Counted from the stretch's first letter, positions 17,249-27,121 are shown. The stretch is 64,000 nucleotides of DNA from Streptomyces noursei ATCC 11455 (GCF_001704275.1 NZ_CP011533.1:3534001-3598000), one strand, 5' to 3'. Notes: a model not told the origin generated them from the sequence alone. Made by a program: numbers and translations.

Positions 17249-18052
17249 ATGCCCGACTATCACGATGATCTCCGCCTGGCACACGTCCTGGCGGACGCCG
17301 CGGACGCCGCGACCATGGAGCGGTTCAAGGCCCTCGACCTCAAGGTGGAGACCAAACCGGACATGACCCCGGTCACCGAGGCGGACAAATCCGCCGAGGA
17401 GCTGATCCGCGGCCAACTCCAGCGCGCCCGGCCGCGGGACGCGGTGCTCGGCGAGGAGTTCGGCAGCGAGGGCTCGGGGCCGCGCCGCTGGATCATCGAC
17501 CCGATCGACGGGACCAAGAACTACGTCCGCGGGGTGCCGGTCTGGGCGACCCTGATCGCCCTGATGGAGCGCGGCGAGGGCGGCGACCGCCCGGTGGTCG
17601 GGCTCGTCTCCGCCCCGGCGCTGAACCGCCGCTGGTGGGCCGCGGAGGGCCTGGGCGCCTTCACCGGCCGCAGCCTGACCTCGGCGACCCGATTGCGGAC
17701 CTCCCAGGTCGCCCGCATCCAGGACGCGTCCTTCGCGTACTCCTCGCTGAGCGGCTGGGAGGAGCGCGACAAGCTCCCCGGCTTCCTCGAACTGACCCGG
17801 GACTGCTGGCGCACCCGGGCCTACGGCGACTTCTGGCCCTACATGATGGTCGCCGAGGGGACGGTGGACATCTGCGCGGAGCCGGAGCTGTCCCTGTGGG
17901 ACATGGCGGCCTGCGCGGTGATCGTCCAGGAGGCCGGCGGACGCTACACCGGCCTGGACGGCCGGCCCGGTCCACACAGCGGGAACGCGGCGGCCTCCAA
18001 CGGCCTGCTCCACGAGGACCTGTTGTCGTACGTCGGGGACAACCGGGGCTGA
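17249..18052 (+). CDS. hisN: Inositol-monophosphatase-family histidinol phosphatase
   Basis: Mg-dependent phosphatase of 267 residues. The family motifs are GEEFGSEG, IIDPIDGTKNYVRG (metal ligands) and ELSLWDMAACAVIVQEAGG. The actinobacterial members closest to this sequence (with PVWATLIAL and WRTRAYGDFWPYMMVAEG) are histidinol phosphatases, dephosphorylating L-histidinol phosphate in histidine synthesis. A role on other phosphates cannot be excluded. There is no Shine-Dalgarno before the ATG at 17249, and GATACT ends eight bases upstream, so the mRNA may be leaderless. A strong inverted repeat follows the gene. Confidence 0.88.
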   Translation: MPDYHDDLRLAHVLADAADAATMERFKALDLKVETKPDMTPVTEADKSAEELIRGQLQRARPRDAVLGEEFGSEGSGPRRWIIDPIDGTKNYVRGVPVWATLIALMERGEGGDRPVVGLVSAPALNRRWWAAEGLGAFTGRSLTSATRLRTSQVARIQDASFAYSSLSGWEERDKLPGFLELTRDCWRTRAYGDFWPYMMVAEGTVDICAEPELSLWDMAACAVIVQEAGGRYTGLDGRPGPHSGNAAASNGLLHEDLLSYVGDNRG

Positions 18053-18107
18053 CCGCCGCCGCGCGGACGGCGCCGGTCCGCCCGCCGCAAACCGCCACCG
18101 ACCTGCG

Positions 18108-18148
18108 AAGGGGCAGATGCTCGGACTGATGTCCAACATCTGCCCCTT
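18108..18148 (+). terminator. Inverted repeat after hisN
   Basis: A perfect 12-bp stem (AAGGGGCAGATG at 18108-18119, complement at 18137-18148) with a 17-base loop, about 55 bases after the hisN stop. No T-tract. Confidence 0.6.
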
Positions 18149-18248
18149 GTGACGTGGACGGGGGCATGTGAACATGAGAACCCCCCACTTTGTGCACTTG
18201 TGAATCGATTCGCATATTCACATGCACCCAAGGAGGTGGCTCCCCTTC

Positions 18249-18653
18249 ATGTCCATGCTCGTCAAAGAAGCCATGAGCACGATGGTCCTCACCATCGGGC
18301 CGGCCCACACCCTCCGCCAGGCGGCACGACTGATGGCGGCCCGCCGCATCGGCGCGGCCGTGGTCTTCGACAAGGACACCTTCGGCATCGGCATCCTCAC
18401 CGAGCGCGACATCCTCAACTCCCTCGGCGCGGGCGAGAACCCCGACCGGGAGACCGCACAGAGCCACACCACGTCCGACGTGGTCTTCGCGGCCCCGGAC
18501 TGGACCCTGGACGAGGCGGCCGGCGCCATGGTGCGCGGCGGATTCCGCCACCTCGTCGTCCTGGACAACCTCGAACCGGTCGGCATCGTCTCGGTCCGCG
18601 ACATCATCCGCTGCTGGTCCGACGTCTCCGTACGGACGCCCGCGGCGGCCTGA
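18249..18653 (+). CDS. CBS-domain-pair protein
   Basis: 134-residue soluble protein made almost only of two CBS motifs. The first is VKEAMSTMVLTIGPAHTLRQ with GAAVVFDKDTFGIGILTERDI; the second is TTSDVVFAAPDWTLDEAAG with FRHLVVLDNLEPVGIVSVRDI. Such stand-alone pairs bind adenine nucleotides and regulate partner proteins, but the partner is unknown here. The ATG at 18249 was chosen over one at 18222 because AAGGAGGTGG lies nine bases before it. The upstream region has the palindrome GAATCGATTC near 18201. A strong hairpin terminator follows. Confidence 0.9.
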   Translation: MSMLVKEAMSTMVLTIGPAHTLRQAARLMAARRIGAAVVFDKDTFGIGILTERDILNSLGAGENPDRETAQSHTTSDVVFAAPDWTLDEAAGAMVRGGFRHLVVLDNLEPVGIVSVRDIIRCWSDVSVRTPAAA

Positions 18654-18721
18654 GGACAGCTGCCCCGGCGGTCACGGCGCGAGGGCGCACGAGCGTGCGG
18701 ATGCGGGCGCACGCGCCCGCA

Positions 18722-18758
18722 CGAAGAGGCCGGAGCCCCGTGGCGTCCGGCCTCTTCG
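18722..18758 (+). terminator. Terminator between the CBS and catalase genes
   Basis: A perfect 13-bp stem (CGAAGAGGCCGGA at 18722-18734, complement at 18746-18758) with an 11-base loop, 69 bases after the CBS gene stop and between convergent genes. It could serve both strands. Confidence 0.7.
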
Positions 18759-18832
18759 GCATGTACGGCAAGCGACGTCCGGTCGCCCCGCGGCGGCTCG
18801 CCATCAAGATGACGGACCGCCGCGCGGGACCC

Positions 18833-20296
18833 CTAGCCGCGCAGGGCCTGGACCGCGGCCTCCAGCCGCTTGCCGTAGTCCGCGTCCGCCTTGCGGAAGT
18901 TCTCGATCGCCCGCTGCGCGATGTCGTCGCGGGAGACCTTGGCGATGAAGCCCGCCAGGTTGTCGATCAGGCGCTCCTTCTCGCCGTCCGACATCAGGCG
19001 GTAGAGGTTGCCGGCCTGGACGAAGTCGTCGTCCTCGGCGTGCGAGGGCGCCACGGTCTCGCCGGGCGCACCGGACACCGGCAGCGGCTGCCACAGCGCC
19101 CGGCCGGTCTGGACCGGACCGCCGAAGCTGTTCGGCTCGTAGTTCTTCTGCCGGCCGTGGCGGCCGTCGTAGAGCGCGCCGTCCCGGCCGTGGGAGCGCG
19201 CCTCGGTGGCGTGCGGGCGGTTCACCGGGAGGTGGTCGGCGTTGATGCCGACGCGGTAGCGGTGCGCATCGCCGTACGCGAAGAGGCGGCCCTGGAGCAT
19301 CTTGTCGGGGGACGGGCCGATGCCCGGCACGAAGTGGTGCGGGGAGAAGATCGACTGCTCGACCTCCGCGAAGATGTTCTCCGGGTTGCGGTTGAGCTCC
19401 AACTTGCCGATCTCGATGGGCGGGTAGTCCTCGTGCGGCCAGACCTTGGTCAGGTCGAACGGGTTGAAGCGGTAGGTGGCCGCGTCGGCGGCCGGCATGA
19501 TCTGCACCTGGACGGTCCAGGTCGGGAACTCGCCGCGCTCGATGGACTCGCGCAGGTCGCGCTGGTGGCTGTCGGGGTCCTCACCGGCGAGCCTGTTGGC
19601 CTCGCCCTGGGTGAGGTTCTCGATGCCCTGGTCGGTCTTGAAGTGGTACTTGACCCAGAAGACCTCGCCCGCCTCGTTGTTCCACTGGAAGGTGTGCGAA
19701 CCGTAGCCGTTCATGTGGCGGTACGTGGCCGGGATGCCGCGGTCGCCGAACAGCCACGTCACCTGGTGGGTGGCCTCGGGCGAAAGACCCCAGAAGTCCC
19801 AGACGTTGTCCGCCTCCTGGGAGCCGGTGTACGGGTCGCGCTTCTGGGTGTGGATGAAGTCGGGGAACTTGATGGCGTCCTTGATGAAGAACACCGGGGT
19901 GTTGTTGCCGACGAGGTCGTAGTTGCCCTCCTCGGTGTAGAACTTCAGCGCGAAGCCGCGGGGGTCGCGCACCGCGTCGGCCGCACCGAGGTTGCCGGCG
20001 ACCGTCGAGAAGCGCAGGAACGTCTCGGTCTGCTTGCCGATCTCCGAGAGGAACTTCGCGCGGGTGTACTTCGTCACGTCCGCGGTGACGGTGAAGGTGC
20101 CGTACGCACCCGCGCCGCGGGCGTGCACGATGCGCTCCGGGATGCGCTCCCGGTTGAAGTGCGCGAGCTTCTCGATCAGGAGCTGGTCCTGGATCAGACC
20201 GGGGCCGCCGAGGCCGGCCGTCTCGCTGTTCTGGTTGTCCGCGACCGGGGCCCCGGTCTCCGTGGTCAGCGGTCCGGTGGTGCTCTCTACCGACAC
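18833..20296 (-). CDS. katA: Monofunctional haem catalase
   Basis: Cytoplasmic catalase, 487 residues, the size of the small-subunit (clade 3) enzymes. The catalytic His is in [15 protein letters not shown], the Asn in [20 protein letters not shown], and the proximal haem Tyr is in [13 protein letters not shown] second substrate-channel region [18 protein letters not shown] is intact. The GTG at 20296 has AGGAGG six bases upstream. It is divergent from catR, as in other Streptomyces where CatR represses the vegetative catalase until peroxide appears. A good promoter with an embedded imperfect palindrome lies at 20348-20375. Confidence 0.97.
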   Translation of the reverse strand: MSVESTTGPLTTETGAPVADNQNSETAGLGGPGLIQDQLLIEKLAHFNRERIPERIVHARGAGAYGTFTVTADVTKYTRAKFLSEIGKQTETFLRFSTVAGNLGAADAVRDPRGFALKFYTEEGNYDLVGNNTPVFFIKDAIKFPDFIHTQKRDPYTGSQEADNVWDFWGLSPEATHQVTWLFGDRGIPATYRHMNGYGSHTFQWNNEAGEVFWVKYHFKTDQGIENLTQGEANRLAGEDPDSHQRDLRESIERGEFPTWTVQVQIMPAADAATYRFNPFDLTKVWPHEDYPPIEIGKLELNRNPENIFAEVEQSIFSPHHFVPGIGPSPDKMLQGRLFAYGDAHRYRVGINADHLPVNRPHATEARSHGRDGALYDGRHGRQKNYEPNSFGGPVQTGRALWQPLPVSGAPGETVAPSHAEDDDFVQAGNLYRLMSDGEKERLIDNLAGFIAKVSRDDIAQRAIENFRKADADYGKRLEAAVQALRG

Positions 20297-20347
20297 GTGC
20301 GCCTCCTGATGTCTTCGTTCACCTGCCCTTGGCTTGCGCCGTACCCG

Positions 20348-20375
20348 ATCCTACATTGGACAATATCTAAGTCAA
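20348..20375 (-). promoter_or_regulatory. Catalase promoter with overlapping candidate CatR site
   Basis: Minus-strand -35 TTGACT (20375-20370), a 16-base spacer, and -10 TAGGAT (20353-20348). The AT-rich imperfect palindrome TTGGAC..GTCAA (20356-20375) covers the spacer, where a Fur-family repressor would block polymerase. Operator identity is inferred from the divergent catR gene. Confidence 0.55.
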
Positions 20376-20421
20376 GAAGAGCCCGAAACTCGTACCTGAT
20401 CCGGCGATGGACCGCCGCTGC

Positions 20422-20447
20422 TACCCTGGTGACTATCTGACTGATAG
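20422..20447 (+). promoter_or_regulatory. catR promoter with candidate autoregulatory operator
   Basis: TACCCT (20422-20427) is a plausible -10 element. A perfect inverted repeat, CTATC-TGACT-GATAG (20433-20447), lies over the expected transcription start, 10 bases before the catR ATG. The AT-rich character stands out in this GC-rich DNA and fits a Fur-family box. Confidence 0.45.
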
Positions 20448-20456
20448 GTGATTGGC

Positions 20457-20876
20457 ATGAGTGACCTGCTGGAACGACTCCGGGGACGCGGCTGGCGGCT
20501 GACCGCACAGCGCCGCGTCGTCGCCGAGGTCCTGGACGGGGACCACGTCCACTACACCGCCGACGAGGTGCACGCCAAGGCGTCCGAGCGCCTCCCCGAG
20601 ATCTCCCGCGCCACGGTCTACAACACCCTCGGCGAGCTGGTCTCACTCGGCGAGGTGATCGAGGTGAGCACCGACGGCCGCGCCAAGCGCTACGACCCCA
20701 ACGCCCACCACGACCACCAGCACCTCGTCTGCTCGCGCTGCGGCACGATCCGGGACGTGCACCTCCACGGCGACCCGCTCTCCGCGCTGCCCGAGCCGGA
20801 GCGCTACGGCTTCCAGGTCTCCGAGGTCACCGTGACCTACCGGGGCATCTGCCCCAACTGCAGCGCCGCTTCCTGA
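20457..20876 (+). CDS. catR: Fur-family peroxide-responsive repressor CatR
   Basis: 139-residue metalloregulator. The winged-helix domain (LLERLRGRGWRLTAQRRVV, ISRATVYNTLGELVSLG) is followed by the regulatory metal site HHDHQHLVCSRCGTIRDVH. A second Cys pair in GICPNCSAAS completes the structural zinc site (CSRC/CPNC). This is the PerR/CatR type, which senses hydrogen peroxide through metal-catalysed oxidation. The ATG at 20457 follows AGGTGA by six bases. Its divergent position to katA and palindromes in the 160-base space between them support catalase as its main target. Confidence 0.93.
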   Translation: MSDLLERLRGRGWRLTAQRRVVAEVLDGDHVHYTADEVHAKASERLPEISRATVYNTLGELVSLGEVIEVSTDGRAKRYDPNAHHDHQHLVCSRCGTIRDVHLHGDPLSALPEPERYGFQVSEVTVTYRGICPNCSAAS

Positions 20877-21011
20877 CCCCGCCTGCCCCGTCCGGGCCGC
20901 GCCGTACTCCGCCACCCCGTGGCCCCTGCCGCCCCGGGGATCTTCGGCGTTCCACGGAGCGGACACGTACGCGGAGGCGGTGGGGCAGCGCTCGAAGTCA
21001 TCGCCCCGGAT

Positions 21012-21052
21012 AAACCGAAGGCCCGGATCCTGAGGATCCGGGCCTTCGGTTT
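21012..21052 (-). terminator. Strong terminator after first initiator tRNA
   Basis: A perfect 19-bp stem (21012-21030 and 21034-21052) around a three-base loop, starting four bases after the tRNA 3' end on the minus strand, with a short T-run at the end of the stem. It shares the AAGGCCCGGAT core with the terminator of the second tRNA copy. Confidence 0.85.
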
Positions 21053-21055
21053 CAG

Positions 21056-21129
21056 TAGCGGGGACAGGATTTGAACCTGCGACCTCTGGGTTATGAGCCC
21101 AGCGAGCTACCGAGCTGCTCCACCCCGCG
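21056..21129 (-). tRNA. tRNA-fMet (CAT), copy 1
   Basis: 74 bases on the minus strand; the encoded 3' end is A73 with no CCA. The anticodon loop CTCATAA is read as CAT. Initiator features are present: no Watson-Crick pair between position 1 (C) and 72 (T), and three G-C pairs (GGG/CCC) at the base of the anticodon stem. The D-loop AGCTCGGTAGCTC and T-arm GTTCAAATC are normal. An identical copy lies 2.2 kb away at 23295-23368. Confidence 0.95.
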
Positions 21130-21142
21130 TCGTTGTGGCTTT

Positions 21143-21172
21143 ACTTTAACCCCACGCCGACGACCAGCGCAA
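21143..21172 (-). promoter_or_regulatory. Promoter of tRNA-fMet copy 1
   Basis: Minus-strand TTGCGC (21172-21167), an 18-base spacer, and TAAAGT (21148-21143), 13 bases before the tRNA 5' end. The spacing and the stable-RNA context make this a credible housekeeping promoter. Confidence 0.6.
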
Positions 21173-21250
21173 ATTCGCTCCGGCCGGCCCGGGGCGCGGC
21201 CGTCGGGCTGCGCCCCGGGCACCGGGGTCACCGCCCCCGGCCGCCGGCCG

Positions 21251-23086
21251 TCACGCGCTCAGCTCCTCCTGGAGTGCGGTCCGCAGCCGGGCCGCCCGCT
21301 CCGCCACCTCCGGCGGGCCGAGCTCCACGGCCCGCGCGCACCAGCGCTGGGCCTCCGTGAGCGCCCCGCGGCGGGCGGCGATCAGCGCCAGCCGCAGCGC
21401 CGCCCGGCCGTGGCCGCTCTCGGCGGCGCGCTGCCACCACAGGACGGCCTCGGGGAGGCTGCCCTCGCGGGCCAGCAGCAGCCCGAGGTTGAAGGCGCCG
21501 TTACGGCTGCCGGCCTCGGCCGCCGCGCGGTACCAGGACGCCGCCTCCACGGCGTCCCCGCGAGCCGCCGCGAACATGCCAACCCGGACCTGGGCACGGC
21601 GGTGGCCCTGGCGCGCGGCGCGCTCGTACCACTGCCGGCTCTCGTCGCCCTCGGACCGCTCGCCGTCCGACTCCCCGGACCGTCGGTCGAGGAGGTCGGC
21701 GAGCCGGAAGGCCGCCTCCGCACTGCCGCCGCCGGCCGCGCAGCGCAGGTTCCGCTCCGCGTCCTGGAGGTCGCCGTCGCGCAGCTGCGCTATGGCGACC
21801 TGGAGCGCCGCGTCGGTGTGCCCGGCGGACGCCGCCCGCTCGTACCAGGAGCGCGCCAGTCGCTCCTCGCCGCGGCCGGTGAACAGGATGCCGAGGTTGA
21901 ACGCGGCGTCCACGCTGCCCGCTTCGGCCGCCTTGGAGAACCACGGTTCGGCACCGGAGGCGTCGCCGCGCTGGAGCAGCAGGATGGCCAGTGCGTTGGC
22001 GGCCTCGCGGTGGCCGGCGTAGGCGGCGCGGCGGTACCACTGCTCGCCCCGGCCGGGCCGGCCCTGCTCGGCGCAGAGCAGGCCGAGGTTGTAGGCGCCG
22101 TTGACGTCCCCGGCGTCCAGCGCGGCGCGGTACCAGCGCTCGGCGGTCTGCAGCTCGCCGCGGTCGGCGTGCAGCGCACCGAGGGCGTTGGCGGCGTTGC
22201 CGTCGCCGTCCTGGGCGGCCCGCCGCCACCACTCCGCGGCGCTCTCCTCGTCCCCGGCGTCGCGGAGCAGGAAGCCCAGCGCGCAGGCGGCGCGGGCCTC
22301 GCCGTCCTTGGCCGCGGAGAGGTACCAGCGGCCGGCCTCCTGGATGTCGCCGCGCTCCTCCAGCAGCGCGCCGAGCTGGAGCGCGGCCCGCCGGTGGCCG
22401 CGGGCGGCGGCCTGGCGGTACCACTGCTCGGCCTCGGCCTGCTGGGTCAGCTCCCCGTAGGCGGGCACCGTCCGGCGGTCGCCGTCGCGGCCGTCCTCGA
22501 TGAGCCGGGCGAGGCGGTAGGCGGCCTCGCGGTGGCCCCGCTCGGCGGCGGCCCGGAACCAGCGCTCGGCACCGATGTCGCCGCGGTGCTCCAGGAGGTC
22601 GGCGAGGGCGTACGCGCCCAGGCAGTGGCCGGACTCGGCGGACTGGCGCAGCCAGTACTCGGCGGCCGGCTCGTCGCCGCGCTCGCGGTAGTGGCGGCCC
22701 AGGGCGTGCGCCGCGGCGGCGGAGCCTGCGACGGCGGCGATCCGCCACCAGCCGGCGGCCTCGTCGGCGTAGCCCCGCTGGTGGAGGAGGACGCCGAGGT
22801 TGTTGGCCGCGGCCCGGTCCCCGGCGGCGGCGGCCGAGCGGAGATGCGGCTCGGCGCCGTCGAGGTCGGCGCGGCGCAGCAGCATCGCACCCAGCGCGCT
22901 CATGGCGGCGGTGTCGCCCGCCTCTGCGGCACGGCGGTGGCCGGACTCGGTCACCGCGTCGGACGCCTCGGCCGTGCCGTCGGCCTCCATCGCGTCCATC
23001 GCCATCTCGGAATCGCGCCCGTCGTCGGGCGCCTGCACAAACCGGTCCGTCTCCAACAACCTTGCCTTGTCCCCCATAAGAACCAT
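21251..23086 (-). CDS. Sel1-repeat (TPR-like) protein
   Basis: 611 residues, nearly all made of Sel1-like repeats of about 36 residues with the pattern A..LG.LL...GD...AE.WYR.AA..G. At least a dozen copies are visible, for example AANNLGVLLHQRGYADEAAG, AYNLGLLCAEQGRPGRGEQW and AFNLGILFTGRGEERLARSW. The first ~45 residues are acidic and probably disordered; no signal peptide or membrane segment is seen. Such superhelices mediate protein-protein contacts; the partner is unknown. The gene is enclosed by two identical initiator tRNA genes on the same strand. Confidence 0.9.
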   Translation of the reverse strand: MVLMGDKARLLETDRFVQAPDDGRDSEMAMDAMEADGTAEASDAVTESGHRRAAEAGDTAAMSALGAMLLRRADLDGAEPHLRSAAAAGDRAAANNLGVLLHQRGYADEAAGWWRIAAVAGSAAAAHALGRHYRERGDEPAAEYWLRQSAESGHCLGAYALADLLEHRGDIGAERWFRAAAERGHREAAYRLARLIEDGRDGDRRTVPAYGELTQQAEAEQWYRQAAARGHRRAALQLGALLEERGDIQEAGRWYLSAAKDGEARAACALGFLLRDAGDEESAAEWWRRAAQDGDGNAANALGALHADRGELQTAERWYRAALDAGDVNGAYNLGLLCAEQGRPGRGEQWYRRAAYAGHREAANALAILLLQRGDASGAEPWFSKAAEAGSVDAAFNLGILFTGRGEERLARSWYERAASAGHTDAALQVAIAQLRDGDLQDAERNLRCAAGGGSAEAAFRLADLLDRRSGESDGERSEGDESRQWYERAARQGHRRAQVRVGMFAAARGDAVEAASWYRAAAEAGSRNGAFNLGLLLAREGSLPEAVLWWQRAAESGHGRAALRLALIAARRGALTEAQRWCARAVELGPPEVAERAARLRTALQEELSA

Positions 23087-23253
23087 CGTCGCATCACCCG
23101 TAACCCGCGTACACCTGGTATACCGCAGCCAGTGAGGTCACTTCGGCGGTTTGTCGACTTCCCGACACGGCGACATGCCAAACTCAAGCACACAGCTTTC
23201 CCACATGGGTTGTCCGACCCGCCCCCGGGAAGCTTTGACCCGAACGCATGACA

Positions 23254-23284
23254 AAGGCCCGGATTCTCAAGGAATCCGGGCCTT
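23254..23284 (-). terminator. Terminator after second initiator tRNA
   Basis: A 13-bp perfect stem (23254-23266 and 23272-23284) with a five-base loop, ten bases beyond the tRNA 3' end on the minus strand. Its AAGGCCCGGAT core matches the terminator of copy 1. Confidence 0.8.
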
Positions 23285-23294
23285 GGTCTTTCAG

Positions 23295-23368
23295 TAGCGG
23301 GGACAGGATTTGAACCTGCGACCTCTGGGTTATGAGCCCAGCGAGCTACCGAGCTGCTCCACCCCGCG
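23295..23368 (-). tRNA. tRNA-fMet (CAT), copy 2
   Basis: 74 bases, identical in the tRNA body to the copy at 21056-21129. It has the same CAT anticodon, C1/T72 mismatch and GGG/CCC anticodon-stem pairs that mark an initiator tRNA. It stands between the Sel1-repeat gene and the UPF0182 gene on the minus strand. Confidence 0.95.
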
Positions 23369-23479
23369 CCGTTGTGACTCCAACGTATCACGTCACGGGG
23401 AGCGCGGTTGACACCCGGGTCGCGGTGGCCGCCGATGTGCGCCGGCGGCCACCGGACCGAAGGGATTTGCGCCGGGGGC

Positions 23480-26371
23480 TCAGTCGCTCGCCTTGCCGCC
23501 CTTCTCGGACGCCTTGGCCGCCCGGTCCAGCGCGTCCTTCAGTCGCTTCTGGGCGTCGCCGTAGGCGGCCCAGTCGCCGGCCACCCGCGCCTTCTCGCCG
23601 TCGTCGTACGCCTTCTCGGCGTCCGTCAGGGCCTGTTGCACGGTCTGGCCGGACGGCGGCTGCTCGCCGGTCTGCCCGCCGCCGGGCGGCGGGTTCTCCG
23701 AGCCGGTGCTCGGCGCCTTCTTGCCGAAGACGACGTCGAGGGCGTCCTTGAGGCTGTTCTCCAGGACCGGCTTGCTGTCGCCGTAGCTCACCAACACCTT
23801 CTTCAGGAGCGGGTAGTTGGTGTTGGCGCCGCGCAGGTAGACCGGTTCGACGTAGAGCAGGCCGTCGTGCAGCGGCACGGTCAGCAGGTTGCCGTACTCG
23901 ATCTCCGAGTCGCCGAACTTCTTGAGGATGTTGAGCTCGTTGGCGATCGTCGGGTCTGAGTTGAACTTCGACTGGGCGAGCTGCGGGCCCGGCACCGGGG
24001 TCTGCGCCGGCAGCTTCAGCAGTCTGATCCTGCCGTAGTCGGCGCTCGTGGCATCGGCGTCGACCGCCATGAAGGCGCCCAGGTTGTCCTTCTTGTTGGG
24101 CGTGAAGGTCGTCGTCAGCGAGAACGCCTGTGCCTTCTGGTCGGGCATCTTCATGCTCAGGTAGTACGGCGGCACCGCGTTGCCCGACTTGGTGGTCGGG
24201 TCGCTGGGGATCTGCCAGCGCTCCGAACCGGTGTAGAAGGTGCCCGGGTCGGTGACGTGGTACGTGGTCAGCAGCTGGCGCTGCACCTTGAACAGGTCCT
24301 GCGGGTACCGCAGATGGGCCAGCAGGTCGGGGCTGATGGAGCTCTTCTTCTCGACCGTGCCGGGGAACGCCTTCATCCAGGTCTTCAGGACCGGGTCCTT
24401 GGTGTCCCACTGGTAGAGCTTGACCGTGCCGTCGTACGCGTCGACCGTCGCCTTGACGGAGTTGCGGATGTAGTTGACCTGGTTCTGCTGGGCCACCACC
24501 GCACGCTGGCCGTTGGTGAGCGAGTCGGTGGTGCTGTCCCCGAGGGTGGTGCGGGAGGCGTACGGGTAACCGTTGCTGGTGGTGTACGCGTCCACGATCC
24601 ACTGGATCCGGCCGTCGATCACCGCCGGGTAGGCGTCGCCGTCGATGGTCAGCCAGGGGGCGACGGACTCGACGCGCTCCTTGGGCGTGCGGTTGTACAG
24701 GATCCGCGACTTGTCCCCGATGGCGCCGGAGTAGAGGATCTGCGGCTCCCCGAACGCCACCGCGTACGCGGCGCGGTTGATCGGGTTGGACAGGCTCACC
24801 CCGCTCTTGCCCTGGTAGCGGTAGCCCTTCTCACCGCTGTCGTCGGAGTAGTCCAGCTCCTTCTGCGGCCCGCCCACGATGGAGTACTGGGTGGTCTTCT
24901 CGCCGTAGTAGACGCGCTGTTCGTACGGCGGGAGCTGGCCCTTGGTCGGCAGGTCCGACTCGGTGTACTGCGGGCCGCCGCCGTCGGCGGTCTCGGTGCC
25001 CTTGGCGGTGACCGCGCCGTAGCCGTGGGTGTACTTGAAGTGGTCGTTGATCCAGTTGCGCTCGGGGATGCCGGCGAGGTTCAGCTCGCGCAGGCCGATG
25101 ACGGTGTCCTGCTCCTTGCCGGTCTTGTCCTTGTACCGGTCGACGTCCAGGGTGGACGGGAACTGGTAGTAGGACCGCACCTGCTGCTGTTGCTGGAAGG
25201 CCGGCGAGACCACGTTCGGGTCGAGCAGCCGCATGCTGGCGACGGTGTCGGCGTCGTCCCGGAGCCGCTGCCGGTCCTCCTCGGAGGCCGGCTTGTAGTT
25301 GCCCTTGTAGGGCGTCACCTCGGAGTCCTGGATGTCGTACGCGTCCCGGGTCGCCTTGATGTTCTGCTTGATGTACGGCGCTTCCTTGGCCTGCTCGTTC
25401 GGCTGGACCTGGAACTTCTGGACGATCGCCGGGTACAGCCCGCCGATCAGGACCGCGGAGAGCACCATCAGACCGAACCCGATCACCGGCAGTTGCCAGG
25501 TGCGCCGCCACAGGGTGGCGAAGAACAGCACCGCGCAGATCGCCGCGATGAAGAACAGGATGGTCTTCGCCGGGAGATAGGCGTTGGCGTCGACGTAGCG
25601 CAGACCGGTCCAGTTGTCGGCCGACTTCAGGCCGCTGGACTTCACCGCGAGGCCGTACCGGTCGAGCCAGTACGCGACCGCCTTCAGGGAGACGAAGAGG
25701 CCAAGCAGCACCGAGAGGTGGCCGGTGGCCGCGGCGGTCGCCCGCGAACCGGGGCTGGTCAGCCGCAGCCCGCCGTAGAGGTAGTGGGTGAGCACGGCGG
25801 CCACCAGGGACAGCACCGCGCAGGCGAAGCCGAAGCTCAGCAGGAAGCGGTACCACGGCAGGTCGAAGGCGTAGAACGAGACGTCCTTGTGGAACTGCGG
25901 ATCCGTGGTGCCGAACGGAACGCCGTTGACCCACTGGAGCCACGTCCGCCATTCACCGGAGGCGGAGGCCCCGGCGATCAACCCGATCACCGCGGTGACC
26001 GCGACCAGCGCCCACTTCTTGAACGGGGCGACGCCCATGCGGTAGCGGTCCAGGCTCTGCTGCTCCACGGACATCGCGCTGAGCGGCGGCCGCAGCCGGT
26101 GCGCCAGCCAGATGTTGACGCCGACGGCCACCGCCATCACGACGCCGAAGGAGAAGAACAGTCCGATCTTGGTCCACAGGGTGGTGGTGAAGACCGAGGA
26201 GAAGTGGACCGAGCGGTACCAGAGCCAGTCGGTCCAGAAGCCCGAGAACATCACGAAGAGCATGGCCAGCACGGCCAGTACACCCAACGTCATGAGCAGG
26301 GTCCTGAACCGCCGCGACGGTCGGCCGACTCTGATCCGTGGCCCGGAGGGGCCTCCGCCGCGGTCCGGCAT
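23480..26371 (-). CDS. UPF0182 family large membrane protein
   Basis: About 963 residues. The N-terminal ~320 residues carry about seven membrane helices (for example [20 protein letters not shown] and [16 protein letters not shown]). A large extracytoplasmic region with [20 protein letters not shown] and [19 protein letters not shown] follows, both typical of UPF0182/COG1615. The tail is Pro/Gly-rich and then acidic/basic helical ([19 protein letters not shown]). Function is unknown; the family is widespread in actinobacteria and essential in none that I can recall. The ATG at 26371 lacks a clear ribosome-binding site; in-frame GTG 26392 is an alternative. Divergent from the PPA1309-type gene. 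Confidence 0.9.
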   Translation of the reverse strand: MPDRGGGPSGPRIRVGRPSRRFRTLLMTLGVLAVLAMLFVMFSGFWTDWLWYRSVHFSSVFTTTLWTKIGLFFSFGVVMAVAVGVNIWLAHRLRPPLSAMSVEQQSLDRYRMGVAPFKKWALVAVTAVIGLIAGASASGEWRTWLQWVNGVPFGTTDPQFHKDVSFYAFDLPWYRFLLSFGFACAVLSLVAAVLTHYLYGGLRLTSPGSRATAAATGHLSVLLGLFVSLKAVAYWLDRYGLAVKSSGLKSADNWTGLRYVDANAYLPAKTILFFIAAICAVLFFATLWRRTWQLPVIGFGLMVLSAVLIGGLYPAIVQKFQVQPNEQAKEAPYIKQNIKATRDAYDIQDSEVTPYKGNYKPASEEDRQRLRDDADTVASMRLLDPNVVSPAFQQQQQVRSYYQFPSTLDVDRYKDKTGKEQDTVIGLRELNLAGIPERNWINDHFKYTHGYGAVTAKGTETADGGGPQYTESDLPTKGQLPPYEQRVYYGEKTTQYSIVGGPQKELDYSDDSGEKGYRYQGKSGVSLSNPINRAAYAVAFGEPQILYSGAIGDKSRILYNRTPKERVESVAPWLTIDGDAYPAVIDGRIQWIVDAYTTSNGYPYASRTTLGDSTTDSLTNGQRAVVAQQNQVNYIRNSVKATVDAYDGTVKLYQWDTKDPVLKTWMKAFPGTVEKKSSISPDLLAHLRYPQDLFKVQRQLLTTYHVTDPGTFYTGSERWQIPSDPTTKSGNAVPPYYLSMKMPDQKAQAFSLTTTFTPNKKDNLGAFMAVDADATSADYGRIRLLKLPAQTPVPGPQLAQSKFNSDPTIANELNILKKFGDSEIEYGNLLTVPLHDGLLYVEPVYLRGANTNYPLLKKVLVSYGDSKPVLENSLKDALDVVFGKKAPSTGSENPPPGGGQTGEQPPSGQTVQQALTDAEKAYDDGEKARVAGDWAAYGDAQKRLKDALDRAAKASEKGGKASD

Positions 26372-26507
26372 CTGGAAAGCCAAGGTGCGCACCTCGAAGT
26401 TCGCTGTCGTGTGGGGCAGGCCCGGCGATACTAGGACCCAGTGATGCAACTTACGACGGCTTTACTCGGTTCCCGATTTCCGGGGTGCACAAGGCACGAT
26501 GTTGAGC

Positions 26508-27062
26508 ATGACCAACCTCCCCGTTGACGGCACCCCCCTCGCCGCCGACCCACTGACCCGCGCGGTACTCGAAATCGACGAGTACACGGCCAGCCTCGGC
26601 TGGGACCAGCCCGCCCGTTTGTTCGCCCTCGTCGACACCGCCAAGCTCCGTGCACAGGAGCCCTCGCTCGCCGCCCAGCTGGGCATCGACGAGTCCACCG
26701 GCACCTCCCTGACCCCCATCGAGCAGGACGAGATCCCGGCCGGCACCCCGCTGGACGAGTTCCTCGCCACCATCGCCTGGCCCGACGCCGTCGTCGGCTG
26801 CGCACTGACCGTGGAACGCCTGATGCTGCCGCCGTCCGCCGAGAAGGCCGAGCCGGAGGGCATGACCGAGCGGCAGCTCGCCAAGTGGGTCGCCGAGCAC
26901 CCCGAGCGCCAGGAGGTGCGGATGACGGTGGCCGTCCTCCGGGACGGCGCCCGCGAGTCGGCGCTGCGGCTGCGGGAGAAGGACTCCACCTCCGAGGTGC
27001 TGACCGGCAAGTCGCTGGTCCCCAGCCTCGCGGACGCCCTGACGGCGACCTTCGAGGACTAG
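26508..27062 (+). CDS. PPA1309 family protein
   Basis: 184-residue soluble protein of the actinobacterial PPA1309 family. It is recognised by RAVLEIDEYTASLGWDQPAR near the start, PLDEFLATIAWPDAVVGCAL in the middle and ESALRLREKDS near the end. No catalytic motif is visible. It is divergent from the UPF0182 gene and faces the PDZ protease gene. These three stay together in many actinobacteria, which suggests a link at the cell envelope, but the function is unknown. Confidence 0.85.
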   Translation: MTNLPVDGTPLAADPLTRAVLEIDEYTASLGWDQPARLFALVDTAKLRAQEPSLAAQLGIDESTGTSLTPIEQDEIPAGTPLDEFLATIAWPDAVVGCALTVERLMLPPSAEKAEPEGMTERQLAKWVAEHPERQEVRMTVAVLRDGARESALRLREKDSTSEVLTGKSLVPSLADALTATFED

Positions 27063-27121
27063 GGCGCTTCTGACGGGCGGGACACCGGATGCCCCGCCGT
27101 CGGGCTCGTACTCGTGCCTCG

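Noticed and set aside
21012..23368. Integrated element at tRNA-fMet
   Set aside because: No integrase, excisionase or phage gene is present between the tRNA copies; only a Sel1-repeat gene.
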